Shown here: positions 1 to 5,844 of the stretch, piece by piece
Position numbering within the stretch: the stretch's first letter is position 1
Layout: each line of letters opens with the position of its first letter
Virus record (IMG/VR): IMGVR_UViG_3300009506_000215
Coordinates: 1-20,494 of that record
Reading direction: 5' to 3' (one strand)
DNA from: a virus
DNA length: 20,494 bases
Position numbers and translations under genes: made by a program
The notes under the pieces: model-generated
Told to the model about the DNA's origin: nothing
Database searches by the model: none
The model's input: the letters and a program-made list of their open reading frames with translations, nothing else

Positions 1-26
1 ATGTAATAGGGCATCTTCACGAGGAC

Positions 27-299
27 ATGTCGGCAAAAAAGCGCATTATGAGTGGAGGAAGATCATGCAATAAGATTATTCAGAAGATTTCAAAGGGGAT
101 GTATGGCGGTACATATCTGAAAACATATTGGTCCGAGTCTGAAATAGCGAAACCGGGGCGCACACCGTCATATGGCTACGGGGAAAAGAAGATGTATTCA
201 CCAGCCCCGCTAGGCTCCACGGCATTCGTAATACAGCCCAAGTCTGGCAACATAGGGACCCTTGATTCAGACACCATCATGATGCACAAGGAGAACTAA
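27..299 (+). CDS. Small hypothetical protein, uncertain
   Basis: This is an open frame of 90 codons that I do not recognise. The product is basic at the N-terminus, rich in Gly, Ser and Tyr, and has no visible membrane segment or Cys motif. The ATG at 27 has a GAGGA only one base upstream, which is too close to work well. Internal in-frame ATGs at 48 and 99 are alternatives; the one at 99 follows an AAGGGG. The first nine bases of the window read ATG TAA TAG and could be the tail of an upstream gene. The frame stays open to a TAA at 297-299, and the next gene begins 60 bases later with a good ribosome binding site. It is supported only by being open, on the coding strand and non-overlapping. 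Confidence 0.4.
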   Translation: MSAKKRIMSGGRSCNKIIQKISKGMYGGTYLKTYWSESEIAKPGRTPSYGYGEKKMYSPAPLGSTAFVIQPKSGNIGTLDSDTIMMHKEN

Positions 300-359
300 A
301 TAAGAAAGCGAACACACCCTTTCAATCATACAGGAGTAGCGCATAGCCAGGAGGCTACA

Positions 360-878
360 ATGGAACACGGCGTACCGGATCCGGATATGATAGGGAGAAA
401 ATTTGGAGAGTGGACTGTGATCAGGAAGGCTACCCTGGACGAAGCAAAGGGGAACTGTAGATCGGACTATCAACGTAGTTGGCTTGCCCGTTGCTCCTGC
501 GGGAAGGAAAAGATACAGCTTGAAGGCAATCTCATCAAGGGATTGACACATCGCTGCAGATCATGCGCCGTAAAAAAATACTGGGCCGAGCGCAAGGAGA
601 GCACGGACGACTATGACATAATGGACCGCGTAATAGACGGCGACAAATGCACCATGCCATTTGATCAATGTGTAGCGATTCAACTTCGAGGCTGGCAGGA
701 GAACAAGAGGCATGAACTAGTATTCAAGACCGGGCCGAAGCAATGCGCCCACTGTGTCAAGGGCAGGGACCGATTAAGCATCTATTACGACCAACACACA
801 AAACAAACCAGAGACACCGGACGGCAACCGTACCATTTACTTGACATAATTCACGCAAAAGCGTATATTCCCGCCTAG
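360..878 (+). CDS. Phage zinc-ribbon-like protein (172 aa)
   Basis: The N-terminal part has the layout of a common phage family: an IGRKFGEWTV-type strand (residues 11-20), then Cys45-x-Cys47-Gly and, after about 20 residues, Cys66-x2-Cys69. Together these make a probable zinc-binding ribbon. A second Cys set (Cys97, Cys104, Cys129-x2-Cys132) suggests another metal site. Related N-terminal ribbons often sit in phage proteins with HNH or AP2-type DNA-binding domains, but I see no HNH catalytic motif here, so nuclease activity is not supported. The start is well marked by CAGGAGG a few bases before the ATG. It lies just upstream of the terminase genes. A nucleic-acid-binding role is inference. 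Confidence 0.75.
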   Translation: MEHGVPDPDMIGRKFGEWTVIRKATLDEAKGNCRSDYQRSWLARCSCGKEKIQLEGNLIKGLTHRCRSCAVKKYWAERKESTDDYDIMDRVIDGDKCTMPFDQCVAIQLRGWQENKRHELVFKTGPKQCAHCVKGRDRLSIYYDQHTKQTRDTGRQPYHLLDIIHAKAYIPA

Positions 879-980
879 ATAGATATTTACCCCATACCTT
901 ACCCTTGCTCGAGTCGAGATCGTGGCTTACAGAGCATCTGAGAAGCCAGATTATGTAAAATAACCGTTCAGGCCCTATGA
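879..980 (+). other. Gap before terminase genes with small hairpin
   Basis: This is a 102-base gap between the zinc-ribbon gene and the small terminase gene. It holds a short perfect inverted repeat CTCGA-G-TCGAG near 910 and a possible hairpin at 924-947 (GGCTT/AAGCC outside, CAGA/TCTG inside). No T tract follows the hairpin, so it is not a convincing terminator. I see no good sigma70-like promoter. Confidence 0.3.
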
Positions 981-1409
981 ATGTCCAAGGTAGAGCCGGT
1001 CGTAGACAAAAAAAAGTTCAAGAGTGCCATCGAGAAATACGGCGGTTCCACTCGAGCGATAGCCAAGGGTCTCCATGTATGCCGAACCACAGTTTATGCC
1101 TACCTCAAGCGCTGGCCCGACCTGAAGGATTATCTCAAGGAGGTTCGAGAGACAATCAACCCAGAGCTCGCCGACGATGGCGTGACACACAACCTTCGGG
1201 AAGGCAACTGGGCTACGATCAAATGGTACAAAGCAGTGTACGAGGGTTTGATCGAACGCAAGGAGTTGACAGGTAAGGATGGGGGCCCTATCGACGTGGC
1301 TGGACAACTCACTATTCAGGACAGATCCGCTCTTCGAGAGTTTGGACGGCGTTTGGGAAAAGTTAAGTCCGAAGGGCCAGAGGGATCTGATTCGGGAGAC
1401 AACGGATGA
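981..1409 (+). CDS. terS: Terminase small subunit (putative)
   Basis: The small terminase subunit recognises phage DNA and delivers it to the large subunit. A helix-turn-helix is visible at about residues 20-45 (GGSTRAIAKGL followed by RTTVYAYLKRWPDL). A second family hallmark comes later: REGNWATIKWY, then ERKELTGKDGGP (about residues 92-104), which matches the ERQELTG-DGGP motif seen in many small terminase subunits. The C-terminus is a Gly/Ser/Glu/Asp-rich tail. The immediate downstream neighbour is an obvious large subunit. The ATG at 981 has only a weak AGG upstream; an ATG at 977 is in another frame. The last 131 bases overlap the start of the large-subunit frame. Confidence 0.85.
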   Translation: MSKVEPVVDKKKFKSAIEKYGGSTRAIAKGLHVCRTTVYAYLKRWPDLKDYLKEVRETINPELADDGVTHNLREGNWATIKWYKAVYEGLIERKELTGKDGGPIDVAGQLTIQDRSALREFGRRLGKVKSEGPEGSDSGDNG

Positions 1410-2850
1410 CCAGGAAGTCGGACTCTACTTCTTCGCAAAATACGTCCTTGGATACTGGTGGCTCTGCTGGGAGCCTCATTATGAATTCGCCAAAGAGATC
1501 CAAAGGGACATCAACCTCAGTCTCTTCTTGCTGCCGCGTGGACACTGCAAGACCCAGATTTTCTGTCACGCAGACGGAATCAGGCGCTACCTGCGTGATC
1601 CCACTTCCACCATTGGCATCTTCAGCGATACGCTCAAGCGGGCCAAGAGGAGGCTGTCGGCTATCGGGGCACATTTCGAGAATAACGACATTCTCAGGGC
1701 GGCATGGCCTGAACGAGTATGGCCTGATCGCAGACCTCCTCGCGGTGTTAAATGGTCTCCGAACGCCGACGGAGAGCTCAACCTCCCAGGACATGAAGGC
1801 GGTGAGGATCCGACTTTTGCGGCCCACGGCCTCGACCACATGCCAACAGGAGCTCACCCCAGAATAATAAAGGGGGACGACCTTGTCACAGTCGAAACGA
1901 CTACCAATAGGGACCAGATTATCAAGAACATCGATAACTTCGGACTGGTACGGTCTTCGATCCTGCCGCCTGGTGGGAATCTACAGGTGTGTGGGACCAT
2001 CTACGACGATGGAGACCTGCACAGAATCATGGAAGACTCGGGCCAATACCGAACTTATAAACGACCTTGCTCGAGCACACCAGACGACCCTACGGTGCCT
2101 GAACCAAGGCTTGACAAGGGTGTACCCTTATGGACGGTACAGTTTGGTATTGAAGAACTGAGGGCGAAGCGTGACGACCCGACCGTATCCAATTACATCT
2201 TCTCCTGCCAATACCTTCTGGATCCTGCTCCGGAGGACGAGCGGGCATACTTCAAGGTCAAGGAGTGGTTCACAGAGCGGTGGACGGCCAAGACGCTGCC
2301 GAAGCATCTCAAGTATTACGTCGGGCAGGATTGCGCCCTGGGCGAGAAGGATGATAACGACTATACGGTTATCGTGGTCTTTGGCTTGGCGCCGGATGGC
2401 AAGTGGTACTGGGTGGACACACATCGGTTCCGTGGGGATTCCATGGAGATCGTCAACCTCATGCTTTGGATCAACGCAGACAAGCACCCGGGACTATGGG
2501 GCCTCGAATGGGAGAACATCACCAAGAGCTTCGGCCCGTGGCTCGAGCGCGAAATGCGAGACCACAAGAACTATATCAACCTGGAAAAACTGCCACCTGC
2601 CGGTAAGGATCTCGTCTTCCACGCCCGGAGCTTCCAAGCTATGTGCCGGAGCGGTAGTGTTATCCTACCTGCGAAGGGCGAGACCGACTGGCTTGAGGAC
2701 GCGGAGTACGAAATGAGGAAGTTCCCGAGGGCGAAGCACGACGACATAATCTCTGCGGCGGCCAAGTTCGCGCAAGCCGTGAATCTCCAGTACAAGCCGC
2801 TCACGGAGCAGGAGAAGCAGGACAAACTGCGACGATTGGGGAGAGTGTGA
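1279..2850 (+). CDS. terL: Terminase large subunit
   Basis: This is the packaging motor ATPase with a C-terminal nuclease, 523 aa. The Walker A is LLPRGHCKTQ at residues 84-93; Cys90 replaces the more usual small residue. The Walker B is RIIKGDDLV (195-203, with Asp200/Asp201). A coupling-type motif LQVCGTIYDDGDL lies at 235-247. The RNase H-like nuclease is indicated by YYVGQDCALG (Asp351), a GLEWEN segment (Glu410/Glu412) and KHDDIISAAA (Asp488/Asp489). An in-frame TGA at 1267-1269 lies just upstream, so ATG 1279 is the first possible ATG. An AAGGAG at 1260-1265 gives a long spacing of 13 bases. The only other early start is a TTG at 1342 with no good ribosome site, so an overlap with the small subunit is likely real. 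Confidence 0.95.
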   Translation: MGALSTWLDNSLFRTDPLFESLDGVWEKLSPKGQRDLIRETTDDQEVGLYFFAKYVLGYWWLCWEPHYEFAKEIQRDINLSLFLLPRGHCKTQIFCHADGIRRYLRDPTSTIGIFSDTLKRAKRRLSAIGAHFENNDILRAAWPERVWPDRRPPRGVKWSPNADGELNLPGHEGGEDPTFAAHGLDHMPTGAHPRIIKGDDLVTVETTTNRDQIIKNIDNFGLVRSSILPPGGNLQVCGTIYDDGDLHRIMEDSGQYRTYKRPCSSTPDDPTVPEPRLDKGVPLWTVQFGIEELRAKRDDPTVSNYIFSCQYLLDPAPEDERAYFKVKEWFTERWTAKTLPKHLKYYVGQDCALGEKDDNDYTVIVVFGLAPDGKWYWVDTHRFRGDSMEIVNLMLWINADKHPGLWGLEWENITKSFGPWLEREMRDHKNYINLEKLPPAGKDLVFHARSFQAMCRSGSVILPAKGETDWLEDAEYEMRKFPRAKHDDIISAAAKFAQAVNLQYKPLTEQEKQDKLRRLGRV

Positions 2851-2933
2851 AACGCAAGCGCCTCTTGCGATTGATCACGAAGGTGCTATTGTTCATATTG
2901 AGGCGGGTCGGAACCGAGGAGGATAAATCATGA
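2847..2933 (+). CDS. Very small basic/hydrophobic peptide (28 aa)
   Basis: A GTG overlaps the large terminase stop codon (GTGA), preceded by GGGGAG, and opens a 28-codon frame that ends in an ATGA overlap with the next gene. The product has a strongly basic start (MKRKRLLRLI), a short hydrophobic stretch (VLLFIL) and a charged end. This could be a membrane-associated peptide. The start/stop overlaps at both ends favour a real coupled gene. The ribosome site is very close to the GTG and the product is tiny, so confidence is limited. Confidence 0.4.
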   Translation: MKRKRLLRLITKVLLFILRRVGTEEDKS

Positions 2934-3079
2934 ACGGCCGAGTAGCACGATGGATTCGGCAGGCGGTGTTCGGAGACCGGGCCACGAAATCCGAGGGTCG
3001 CAAGTACCTGAAGCACCGGAAGACCGGGCAGGTGGTACTAGACCCGAACCACGACCCATCGGCGACGAGAAGGGCGTAA
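2930..3079 (+). CDS. Small basic phage protein (49 aa)
   Basis: The gene is preceded by a strong GAGGAGG seven bases before the ATG and overlaps the preceding small frame as ATGA. The 49-residue product is basic, with a Trp/Arg-rich start (RVARWIRQAVFG) and a KYLKHRKTGQVVLDP segment of a kind common in short phage proteins encoded near terminase genes. No catalytic or metal-binding motif is visible. The function is unknown. The near-consensus ribosome site and clean packing between neighbours make it a good call despite its length. Confidence 0.65.
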   Translation: MNGRVARWIRQAVFGDRATKSEGRKYLKHRKTGQVVLDPNHDPSATRRA

Positions 3080-3101
3080 CAGACCGTGAAGAGGAGGTTT
3101 C

Positions 3102-3284
3102 ATGCCGCCTAAAAAGAAAAACTGGATCAAGGGAGCAATCAAGCATCCAGGCGCCCTGCGGAAACAGCTTGGAGCAAAGAAGGGAAAGCCGATCCCTGCC
3201 AAGAAACTGAATAAGGCCGCAAAGGCAAAGGGGACGCTAGGACGTAGGGCGAGGCTGGCCAAGACTTTGAGAAAGATGCACTGA
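3102..3284 (+). CDS. Conserved small Lys-rich phage protein (60 aa)
   Basis: This is a very basic 60-residue protein with the pattern WIKGAIKHPGALRKQLG, then IPAKKLNKAAKAKG, then LGRRARLAKTLRK. This arrangement recurs in many small phage proteins of unknown function near packaging or structural genes. The charge suggests nucleic-acid contact, which is inference. A GAGGAGG lies a few bases upstream of the ATG. The stop overlaps the next start as TGATG. Confidence 0.8.
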   Translation: MPPKKKNWIKGAIKHPGALRKQLGAKKGKPIPAKKLNKAAKAKGTLGRRARLAKTLRKMH

Positions 3285-3430
3285 TGACCGTTAGGGGCAG
3301 GTCGATATACCATTGTCACGGTAAGAATAAGGGGAAGAAGTTCAGAACATATTCATCCCCTTCCAAAGCAAAGCAGGTTCACAGCGCGATGCAGGCTAAA
3401 AGGCGCAAAAAGACGAGGAAGGCATCATGA
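3284..3430 (+). CDS. Small basic phage protein (48 aa)
   Basis: This 48-codon gene starts in a TGATG overlap with the preceding gene and ends in an ATGA overlap with the next. The product begins with a SIYHCHGKNKGKKFRTY segment and continues through SKAKQVHSAMQAKRRKK. The HCHG...KAK..H..MQA pattern is familiar from short phage proteins of unknown function. It is Lys/Arg-rich and has one Cys. There is no separate strong ribosome site, so translational coupling to the upstream gene is likely. Confidence 0.65.
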   Translation: MTVRGRSIYHCHGKNKGKKFRTYSSPSKAKQVHSAMQAKRRKKTRKAS

Positions 3431-3615
3431 CTGAGCGAGACCCGATCGAGGAATGGGCTCGAGACAGGTGGTTTGTGCCGGGGCAGCCGTACCCACGAGG
3501 ATGCAGGACCGAGGACATGGCGGAGATGCCGAGGATACCAATAAAGGTACTCAAAATATGCTCCCAATGCGACCACGACGACTGCCCGGGGCAGAACCGA
3601 AAAGAGGAGGATTGA
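3427..3615 (+). CDS. Small Cys-containing hypothetical protein (62 aa)
   Basis: The start overlaps the previous stop as ATGA. The product is acidic at both ends and carries four Cys residues: Cys26, then Cys45-x2-Cys48-x4-Cys53 in a KICSQCDHDDCPG segment. That could hold one zinc ion. I do not recognise the family. It is followed one base after its TGA by the next gene, whose GAGGAGG ribosome site lies inside this gene's last codons. Confidence 0.6.
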   Translation: MTERDPIEEWARDRWFVPGQPYPRGCRTEDMAEMPRIPIKVLKICSQCDHDDCPGQNRKEED

Positions 3616-3616
3616 C

Positions 3617-4018
3617 ATGAGAAACGCAATAATCACCTTATCGATCATCGGATTGCTGTGTTCAGCGGTTGTGTGGTTGTCTGCGGCCCGCTACCACGGA
3701 CCCGATGCGACCGACATTATCGAATCGCAGGGCCCGTCTGATGCCGACGACTTAGACATCGAGCCGGTAGATGTGGGAGAGACAATCTACCTGAACATCA
3801 CCAAAGATCCCGACAAGTATGATTCAAATGCAAAAACTGAGTTATTCTCCATGTTGACCAAGTTCGACCCAGAAGAATACAAGAACGCCGACACTTATCT
3901 GCACACGGAGGTGCCGATTCACGTCTACCTTTACAGCGACGATGATGTATACGATTTCGTAATCCTGCCCGGAAGTTACAAGGGTGCGATCATGCTGAAC
4001 GAAGGGAGCTCGACATGA
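3617..4018 (+). CDS. Membrane-anchored or exported hypothetical protein
   Basis: This is a 133-residue protein. Residues 3-23 form a hydrophobic segment (AIITLSIIGLLCSAVVWLSA) after a short basic start, consistent with an uncleaved signal anchor or a signal peptide. The rest is acidic and probably folds outside the cytoplasm, with Asp-rich stretches near residues 42-50 and a beta-like VPIHVYLYSDDDVYDFVIL segment late. A GAGGAGG precedes the ATG. It overlaps the holin-like gene by four bases, which suggests a place in the lysis block, possibly as an accessory envelope protein. That role is inferred from context only. Confidence 0.65.
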   Translation: MRNAIITLSIIGLLCSAVVWLSAARYHGPDATDIIESQGPSDADDLDIEPVDVGETIYLNITKDPDKYDSNAKTELFSMLTKFDPEEYKNADTYLHTEVPIHVYLYSDDDVYDFVILPGSYKGAIMLNEGSST

Positions 4019-4221
4019 GTGACAAGAAGAAAACCCCAAAGACATCCAAGGCGGCATTCGGAGGTGCGGCCGGAACGATTCTGCTACTACTGGCCAAGCA
4101 GTTCATCCCCGGTGCTGACGAGTGGATCACGCAGGAGTTCGTAGCGGCCTTCCTGACGGTCGTAGGCGCTCTTGTCGCTCATTTCATGCGTAAGGGCATG
4201 GTAAAGGAGCCCGAGGAATGA
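4015..4221 (+). CDS. Putative holin (68 aa, two membrane helices)
   Basis: This small protein has a charged N-terminus (MSDKKKTPKTSK), a first hydrophobic segment at about residues 14-28, a short polar turn (GADEW) and a second hydrophobic segment at about 43-58, ending in a basic/acidic tail. That size and two-helix shape are typical of phage holins, which make membrane holes and time lysis. An M15 peptidase gene about 1 kb downstream supports the idea. The start overlaps the previous gene as ATGAG, and the stop overlaps the next as ATGA. Holin families are too diverse for a firm call by eye. Confidence 0.55.
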   Translation: MSDKKKTPKTSKAAFGGAAGTILLLLAKQFIPGADEWITQEFVAAFLTVVGALVAHFMRKGMVKEPEE

Positions 4222-4322
4222 TACGAAAACTGATTAAGTTTGTGCTGGTCCTTCTGGCGGCATTCGTAATATGGTACATACTGATGCACTTCGGGGGCGA
4301 ACCGAAGGCGGGAGGTTTCTGA
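4218..4322 (+). CDS. One-helix membrane peptide (34 aa)
   Basis: The gene begins in an ATGA overlap with the holin-like gene, with GAGGA just upstream, and ends in a TGATG overlap with the next gene. The product has a basic start (MIRKLIK) and one strongly hydrophobic helix (FVLVLLAAFVIWYILM), then a short GGEPKAGGF tail. The organisation and charge pattern make it a plausible coupled membrane peptide of the lysis block, for example a holin modulator. That role is inference. Confidence 0.55.
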   Translation: MIRKLIKFVLVLLAAFVIWYILMHFGGEPKAGGF

Positions 4323-4786
4323 TGCGAAAGCAGAATAGCACGGCATTACCGTTCGTCACGCTGGCCATGATGGTCCTTTTCGCCGCGGCGATTCTCTTTT
4401 GGAATCGCTTTGCCGTCGAATGCTCGGCGCCAACCGATGTCACCGGGACGTATTTCATGGTGAATACTGACCAGGCTTCCATTCAATCATATCCGGACCC
4501 GCTGGATCTCACCCAGTTGCGGGAGAAAGACGTACTCAGGAGCGGTAGGTTCCCCGTTCTTGTTACTGACTATCCGGAATGGAAAGGATCTTACGCCCTG
4601 AACCCGACAAATCGGAAGGCTCCAGGTAGTCTGATTCTGAGCAACGAAAAAGATCAGGAATTGACATTCACGGTGAAAACGTGTAAAGGAATAACCACAT
4701 TGGAGAGCGTGAATCTAATACCCGTATTGACGTACAATGACGCACCGCTAACGGTTATGGACATAGACGAAGATTCGGACATGTGA
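4322..4786 (+). CDS. Exported hypothetical protein, paralogue 1 (154 aa)
   Basis: I place the start at ATG 4322 because it overlaps the previous stop (TGATG) and has GGGAGG nearby. The same frame is open upstream to an ATG at 4271, but that would overlap the small membrane peptide. Residues 10-27 are hydrophobic (FVTLAMMVLFAAAILFW), a signal peptide or anchor. The mature part starts with Cys-x2-Pro-x-DVTGTY and contains a later TFTVKTCKGI segment. Both motifs recur in the next gene, so the two look like tandem paralogues. The small beta-rich outside domain could sit in the envelope. I do not recognise a catalytic motif or a spanin-like coiled coil. Confidence 0.65.
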   Translation: MRKQNSTALPFVTLAMMVLFAAAILFWNRFAVECSAPTDVTGTYFMVNTDQASIQSYPDPLDLTQLREKDVLRSGRFPVLVTDYPEWKGSYALNPTNRKAPGSLILSNEKDQELTFTVKTCKGITTLESVNLIPVLTYNDAPLTVMDIDEDSDM

Positions 4787-4809
4787 ATATGTGGAAGAGG
4801 GGGAAGATC

Positions 4810-5145
4810 ATGCGAAGTACAAGATTTGCGGGCATTGTGATGGTTATCCTGTTTGCCTGTCAATATTACGGGTGTTGCGAGGTGCCGGACGATGTTACCG
4901 GGGACTATTATGCTATGGTAGAAGCAGACCACGCCATTCCGGGTTCATTCGTGCTGGAACAGGTAGGGTCGAATGTGTTCGTGACGGGCGACCCGATGAA
5001 ATTCGGATACTACGACATAGATACGGGACAGTTGATAATGATCGACCCCCTAGGCCCGGACTGGACGTTCAGTGCCGATTGCTGCGAGGGCATCAAGGTT
5101 CTTTATGGACATATCGGCGAGGTGGAAGTGATCTACAGCGAATAA
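4810..5145 (+). CDS. Exported hypothetical protein, paralogue 2 (111 aa)
   Basis: ATG 4810 is preferred because it follows a purine-rich AGAGGGGGAAG and gives a normal signal peptide: a basic MRSTR start, a hydrophobic FAGIVMVILFA segment and a Cys-rich end (YYGCC). A GTG at 4783 and an ATG at 4789 would extend the frame upstream. The mature part starts with CCEVPDDVTGDYY and later has TFSADCCEGIKVL, matching the preceding gene at both places. The product is shorter than its neighbour because the middle is reduced. A lipoprotein is possible given the early Cys, but no classical lipobox is clear. The function is unknown. Confidence 0.65.
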   Translation: MRSTRFAGIVMVILFACQYYGCCEVPDDVTGDYYAMVEADHAIPGSFVLEQVGSNVFVTGDPMKFGYYDIDTGQLIMIDPLGPDWTFSADCCEGIKVLYGHIGEVEVIYSE

Positions 5146-5155
5146 GGTACATGAT

Positions 5156-5548
5156 GTGCCGTGGCAGGATTTACTCAAGGATTTGTTCTTGAATGGAGTA
5201 TATGCGCCGCCTCTGGACCCCGATGCGGCAAGTTTGCGTCAGTGGCAGTCGAAGTTCGCGTGGATGCTGAAGGATTTGATAGACGAAGCATTCCGGAGGG
5301 GGTATGAAGTCACGCTCGGAGAAAGCTATGTACCCGACCCTGCGAAGACCGGGCATAATCCTAATGGCGTTCACAGCCTACGGCTTGCTCAAGACCTCAA
5401 TCTATTCAAGGACGGTAGATATCTCACGGAAACGGAAGATCACCGGCCACTCGGGGAGTACTGGAAATCGAAGGGCGGGACATGGGGAGGAGACTTCAAG
5501 CGACCAGACGGGAACCATTATTCACTAGCATGGAAGGGTAGGGCGTGA
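5156..5548 (+). CDS. M15-type peptidoglycan peptidase (endolysin)
   Basis: This 130-residue protein matches small phage endolysins of the M15 metallopeptidase type, which cut peptide cross-links in the cell wall. The N-terminal region has a long helix (about residues 25-48). The active-site motifs follow: HSLRLAQDLNLF gives His73 and Asp80, and GGDFKRPDGNHYSL gives His121 as the third zinc ligand, with Asp118 nearby. The W..GG..F segment before it is also typical. There is no signal peptide, so release would need the holin. The start is a GTG at 5156 with AAGG upstream; ATGs at 5151 and 5154 are in other frames. It ends in a GTGA overlap with the next gene. Confidence 0.88.
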   Translation: MPWQDLLKDLFLNGVYAPPLDPDAASLRQWQSKFAWMLKDLIDEAFRRGYEVTLGESYVPDPAKTGHNPNGVHSLRLAQDLNLFKDGRYLTETEDHRPLGEYWKSKGGTWGGDFKRPDGNHYSLAWKGRA

Positions 5549-5751
5549 TCTCCTCGTTCAACAACTACACCGGGAGGAGGAGGGTTCGAGCAAGGTGTTG
5601 GAATTGCGGTAGAATGTATTATGAGCATGAATTATCCAAATATGATTCATGGACAAGAAGATTTCTGGATGGCCTTTGTGACAAGTGTCGTCAGTGGACG
5701 AAGAAATGTTTTTCAGACAGAGCAAGGGAAGATAGTAAAGTAGCCCAATAA
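5545..5751 (+). CDS. Small zinc-ribbon protein (68 aa)
   Basis: A GTG start overlaps the endolysin stop (GTGA). The product carries two Cys pairs, Cys18-x2-Cys21 and Cys45-x2-Cys48, spaced like a zinc ribbon, in an otherwise Arg/Lys- and aromatic-rich chain (RARCWNCGRMYYEHEL; FLDGLCDKCRQW). It probably binds zinc and perhaps nucleic acid or protein. No family can be named. It is the last gene before a strong terminator. Its base composition is more A/T-rich than that of its neighbours, which may indicate separate acquisition. Confidence 0.65.
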   Translation: MISSFNNYTGRRRVRARCWNCGRMYYEHELSKYDSWTRRFLDGLCDKCRQWTKKCFSDRAREDSKVAQ

Positions 5752-5771
5752 CAATCGATTCCTGCGAATCA

Positions 5772-5821
5772 GGGGGACCACCACCGGCCGGCCGGGTCTC
5801 GGGGTGTGGTCCCCCTTTTTT
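5772..5821 (+). terminator. Strong intrinsic terminator after lysis block
   Basis: GGGGGACCAC (5772-5781) pairs fully with GTGGTCCCCC (5806-5815). The stem extends inward by ACC/GGT around a bulged C, and a run of six T follows (5816-5821). The portal ribosome site begins about ten bases further on, so the terminator sits directly against the next gene. Confidence 0.9.
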
Positions 5822-5844
5822 CGTGGGTTGGAAGGACGAACCGA

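Noticed and set aside
65-73. ATG with a very good GGAGGAAG site followed at once by CAA TAA
   Set aside because: A two-codon frame could be a leader, but there is no structured downstream region or comparison to support it. It may be a chance arrangement inside the uncertain gene at 27-299.
924-947. Hairpin in the gap before the terminase genes as a terminator
   Set aside because: The stem is short with an internal mismatch and there is no T tract after it.
1363-1857. 164-codon minus-strand frame
   Set aside because: It is a shadow of the large terminase gene, with no ribosome site and no recognisable product.
1406-1867. 153-codon frame starting in an ATGA overlap with the small terminase stop
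   Set aside because: The overlap looks tempting, but the product is Ser/Arg/Thr-rich without domains, and the region encodes the conserved Walker A part of the large terminase in another frame.
2171-2716. 181-codon frame within the large terminase
   Set aside because: The product is Arg/Ser/Thr-rich, and the nuclease motifs of the terminase are in the other frame over the same bases.
221-4271. Shared 13-base string GGCATTCGTAATA at about 221 and 4259
   Set aside because: The surrounding bases do not match and the two places lie in unrelated frames, so it is probably chance; it does not look like an att site or a repeat family.
5806-5844. Longer portal N-terminus from a GTG at 5806
   Set aside because: The start would lie in the terminator stem with no ribosome site; ATG 5845 has AAGGA at good spacing.
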